Below, piece after piece: positions 57,127-60,000 of a stretch of 60,000 bases of DNA. The DNA lies in assembly GCF_964355755.1 (NCBI RefSeq), contig NC_092680.1:18889001-18949000 (forward strand). The letters run 5' to 3'. Source of the DNA: Antedon mediterranea. Lineage: Eukaryota; Echinodermata; Crinoidea; Comatulida; Antedonidae. The position numbers were made by a program, and so were the translations under genes. The notes beneath the pieces are model-generated. The model did not search any database. It was not told the origin of the DNA and saw only the letters and a program-made list of their open reading frames with translations. The stretch's first letter is position 1; each line of letters begins with the position of its first letter.

Positions 57127-57264
57127 CCCTTTCTCACAGATGTGCCTGCAATATACCGGTACAGTGCTGGCGTCGTGCCGGTATCGTTACCGGCATATAC
57201 CCATTCTCATCGGACTATCGTGCCGGAAATATAACCGGTATATACCGGCTTTCTGTGAGAAAGG
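57127..57264. mobile_element. MITE family F (about 138 bp)
   Basis: Inverted termini CCCTTTCTCACAG and CTGTGAGAAAGG enclose a GC-richer body with several ACCGGTA/TACCGG palindromes (AATATACCGGTA on the left, TAACCGGTATATACCGG on the right). No target duplication is obvious. Confidence 0.7.
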
Positions 57265-57570
57265 AGTCGGGCATATTCGGCCAATAAAAAGTCTCTGACA
57301 AAATAATTATTGAGGGCGTCCTTTATTGTTATTATTTTTGTCTAGCGATGATATGGCGGCGAATGTTAAGTTACAGATTATTATCTTCCTTTATAGCATA
57401 TTTATGCAATACATGCTATGTACAGTATATTGTGCATATATTATACAGGTATAGCAATTAATTTGCCGTCATCGGCAATCTGTAAAACACCTTAGAAGGC
57501 TGTAGGCCTACAATTTACAAGGCGACGAAAGGTCAGGCACCAACAAACAAAGAGCTAATAATGGCCTAGC

Positions 57571-57660
57571 CTAGCGGCCTATATAGATTATGCTACAAAT
57601 TTCTTCTTGTCCCCTTATTTTAAGCAGCTCTCTTATCTCATTATCCCTCCAGTTCCACAT
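57571..57660 (-). pseudogene. Myb/SANT-like domain fragment
   Basis: From an ATG at 57660 the minus strand encodes 29 residues beginning MWNWRDNEIRELLKIRGQEE, then ICSI, before a TAG. The W-x-D-x-E-x-R-x-LL-x-IRG-x-EEI pattern is the first helix of the Myb/SANT-like DNA-binding domains found in Harbinger-associated proteins and their domesticated relatives. The domain should continue for another 50 or so residues; here it runs off, so this is either a first exon with an unrecognised donor or a broken copy. The frame is also open upstream to 57846 with protein-like codons, but without an ATG. Function, if any, would be DNA binding. Confidence 0.4.
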
Positions 57661-57846
57661 TATTATTGTTAATTGAATTGAATAGGCGCCAAAGTGATAC
57701 ACTTGACTGCGCAAGGTGTCAAAGCCTCGACGGGGAACCCCGGAATATAACGGTGTAAGATTTAAATGTGTCCGGTGTTTGAAAGTGTCCACTGGACAAT
57801 TTTCAGCATTGAATAGTGTAATACCAGCTGTTGAAAATGGCTGCAA

Positions 57847-58197
57847 CCACCCGGGCAGCTTTCATCGATAAAAAAGTAGGACCATCGACATCATATTAAC
57901 CCCGTAAAAACTAGGGCACTGGACGGTCACCAACTCCCGTTAGGGTAATTATAATTCCTTAGAATACCAACTTGAATCGCAAAATATCAAGTCGATTGAA
58001 ATAAATATTACTATTATTATATCTGGAGACATATAGTCTAATCAAATTAAATTGTTTGTTTTTGATTGAGTATATACAACCTGTTGTCAATTTGAAGTAA
58101 ATCTGACAACTTGAAAAAATATATAGCCTACCGGTACTGTATTATTATTTCTAGGGAATGAATATCACTAAATCATATAGGCATAGGGCCTACCTAT
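57847..58197. other. No recognisable feature
   Basis: AT-rich, apart from a short GGGCACTGGACGGTCACC patch near 57915. Confidence 0.45.
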
Positions 58198-58425
58198 TTT
58201 CGTTCTCTCGAAATATTATTTCATTGGAATTCGAATTACTAATTCGCGAGAGAACGAAATAATTTCCCTCGAAATTATTTCGTTCTCTCGATCATTCCTT
58301 GTCTCGAAGTAGTAATTCATTTTTTATATTGTTCAGTTCTTGAAATCTTATTTTGTTCTCCCTAAATATATTTGTTCCCTCAAAATATTTTTCAGTTCTC
58401 AAAATATTATTTTGTAATATTCATA
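58198..58425. repeat. Palindromic, degenerate repeat array
   Basis: Built from CGTTCTCTCGAAAT(T)ATT and its reverse complement. Positions 58247-58290 form a perfect hairpin, with 20-bp arms (CGAGAGAACGAAATAATTTC and its reverse complement) and a CCTC loop. Downstream to 58425 the motif decays to GTTCTCCCTAAATAT- and TTCTCAAAATATT-like units. Confidence 0.8.
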
Positions 58426-58790
58426 ATACTGTTACTAATTTAATAATATTAACTGATAACAAAAGTGCTTTAAACAAGTAAGTTCGTCATTGTTAAAGTG
58501 AGTTCTTTTTCATTATATTTTTTTTCACAGATGCCTGATTTTTGGTTTTATTTAATAAAACATTGAATTGATTAGTCACAATATTTTATTTGTTTCTAGA
58601 GATTTTACATTATTTATTTATTTATCTAAAATACATTTGAAAAATATTGTTGATGCATATTACCAAAAAATATTTATTTTTTTATATTTTATATGGCAAA
58701 ATAAACACCTTAATTGCGCATCAAAATTATTCGTTCACTCAAGGGTATTTCGTTTTTTTGTATTTTTCGAATAATCTCTAAAAAAAAAAC

Positions 58791-59100
58791 GTCCACCTCT
58801 CCTAAGGGACCACTTCTCATAATTCCGTAACGACCACCTTTCGCAAATTACCACCTCTATTGAGGTGGTCACTTACGGGAGGTGTAGTCGGTAAAAGAAG
58901 TGGTCGTCTACGAGCGGTGGTAGTTTATGAAAGCAGTCCGTTATGAGAGGTGGTTACCCCTTCAGGAGGTTGTCCATTGTGAGAAGCGGTCCATTAACAG
59001 AGGTAGTCCCTTTTAAATATTAAAGGTGGTCGCTAACAAAGGTGGTTGCTTACGATCAGAGTGCTAAGTTTTGAAAGCCGATCACTTACGAGAGGTGGAT
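58791..59100. repeat. Inverted, degenerate GAGGTGGTC minisatellite
   Basis: The left part (58791-58858) carries the CCACCTCT orientation. From 58860 the right part carries GAGGTGGTCACTTACGGGAG-like units of roughly 15-18 bp, highly diverged. The switch occurs at CCACCTCTATTGAGGTGG. Confidence 0.75.
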
Positions 59101-59144
59101 AGACTGACGACAAGTAGAGAAATACATTTGCACATGATTTAGAC

Positions 59145-59645
59145 ATTTTTAATTCAACATTTATTAGTTTCTATCAATGGTATAACAATACAATAAAAAG
59201 AATGATAATTTATAATGAGAAAATACAAAAAATACCATTAATAGAGGATCTTGCAAGAAGAGAATACTTGTCACGCAAGACCCATAAACAAAAGAAAAAA
59301 ATACATTTGTATATAATTATTAAATAAAATAAAAAAAAGTCATGACAAAAACATTTTGAAGGTCTAGTTTGAGTACAATGATAACAAATTACTTTTAAGT
59401 TTTTTACGAAAAGTTGGGAGAGAGGAAGAGTTAACAATACTAGTATCTAATTGATTCCAAATTAAAGGGCCAGAAACATAAATAAAGTGAGAAGAACTAG
59501 TTAATCTTACAAAAGGAATAGTTAACTGAAACTTATGAACAGTACTTCTTAAATTATGACCATGGTTGAAATCAGCAGTGTTAAATAAATTCATCATGGG
59601 AGAAGGAAGATTGTTAGAAAAATATTGAAAGACAAAAGAGGCACT
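59145..59645 (-). mobile_element. Truncated LINE: C-terminal RT tail and 3' UTR
   Basis: The minus-strand frame (stop at 59364, open back to a TAA near 59647) matches the C-terminus of the LINE at 18-21 kb in layout: FVFQYFSNNLPSPM against the other's MYQYKHNLLPESF, then an LRST motif and GPLIWNQLDTSI. The catalytic core is missing, so this is a 5'-truncated dead copy of a related but different family. The 3' UTR ends AATAAATGTTGAATTAAAAA near 59150. Confidence 0.75.
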
Positions 59646-60000
59646 TTAGGTTTGTAAAATATATAATATTTTATTAGCTGGCGATATTAACTACATTAGC
59701 TGTGAGGCAATTTTCGTTACTACATTACCTGTTGAGTTGTATATGAGTATAATGTTGATTTTTATTTGATAAATAAGCTGTTGGTGTTTCTACATCATTA
59801 GCTAGTTCTAGGTTTTATTATATGGGTGGATTTGACTTTTCTACACTAGCAGTTTTGAACAGGGCCTACTGTGTTTAAATGGAATGCTACAAGTTGTATT
59901 ATTTTTTTTTATTTATCGTTTTGTGTACTAAAGTGGCAGCATAATCAGTATTTATTTTTACCAGATGTCCAACAAGGGTAATGTCCCAATTGGTAATTGC
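59646..60000. other. No recognisable feature
   Basis: AT-rich sequence to the window end. Confidence 0.5.

Overview
The window is AT-rich, intron-rich, repeat-dense animal DNA, not bacterial or viral. The evidence is long gene-poor stretches, GT-AG splice signals around short open segments, a non-LTR retrotransposon, a 5S-rRNA-derived SINE, a tRNA-derived SINE, Penelope-like termini and several families of short inverted-repeat elements (MITEs). The 5S-SINE body and the CR1/jockey-like LINE fit a marine invertebrate, most likely a deuterostome such as an echinoderm. That placement is an inference and could be wrong; nothing here fixes the species.

Layout. 1-8.9 kb: MITE copies, a candidate two-exon membrane-protein gene (1.37-2.04 kb), then a run of tandem arrays (48, about 105, about 180, 18 and 14 bp units) carrying two insertions of a 35-38 bp palindrome. 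8.9-17.4 kb: mostly unannotatable AT-rich DNA with a MITE, the 5S-SINE and a TATA-box/signal-peptide candidate at 12.6 kb. 17.5-21.0 kb: a MITE with TA target duplication, then a minus-strand LINE whose endonuclease-reverse transcriptase frame is open for 987 codons. 21-28 kb: little recognisable apart from two MITE copies. 28.2-29.8 kb: an inverted pair of Penelope-like termini around retroelement 3' ends. 31-38 kb: LINE tails, tandem duplications, a tRNA-SINE and MITEs. 38.6 kb: one well-bounded candidate coding exon on the minus strand. 47.6-49.9 kb: the one convincing host gene, a large coding exon for a 739-residue disordered adaptor-like protein on the plus strand, followed by a poly(A) signal and a MITE. 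50-60 kb: more MITEs, a SANT-like fragment, inverted and palindromic minisatellites and a truncated second LINE.

How the parts relate. The genic signal is the adaptor-like gene plus a few isolated candidate exons that cannot be joined with confidence. Most of the remaining structure is mobile DNA: the autonomous-type LINE could supply retrotransposition enzymes to LINE tails or SINEs. The MITEs are non-autonomous; no matching transposase gene is visible, unless the SANT-like fragment at 57.6 kb is a remnant of a Harbinger-type partner (speculative).
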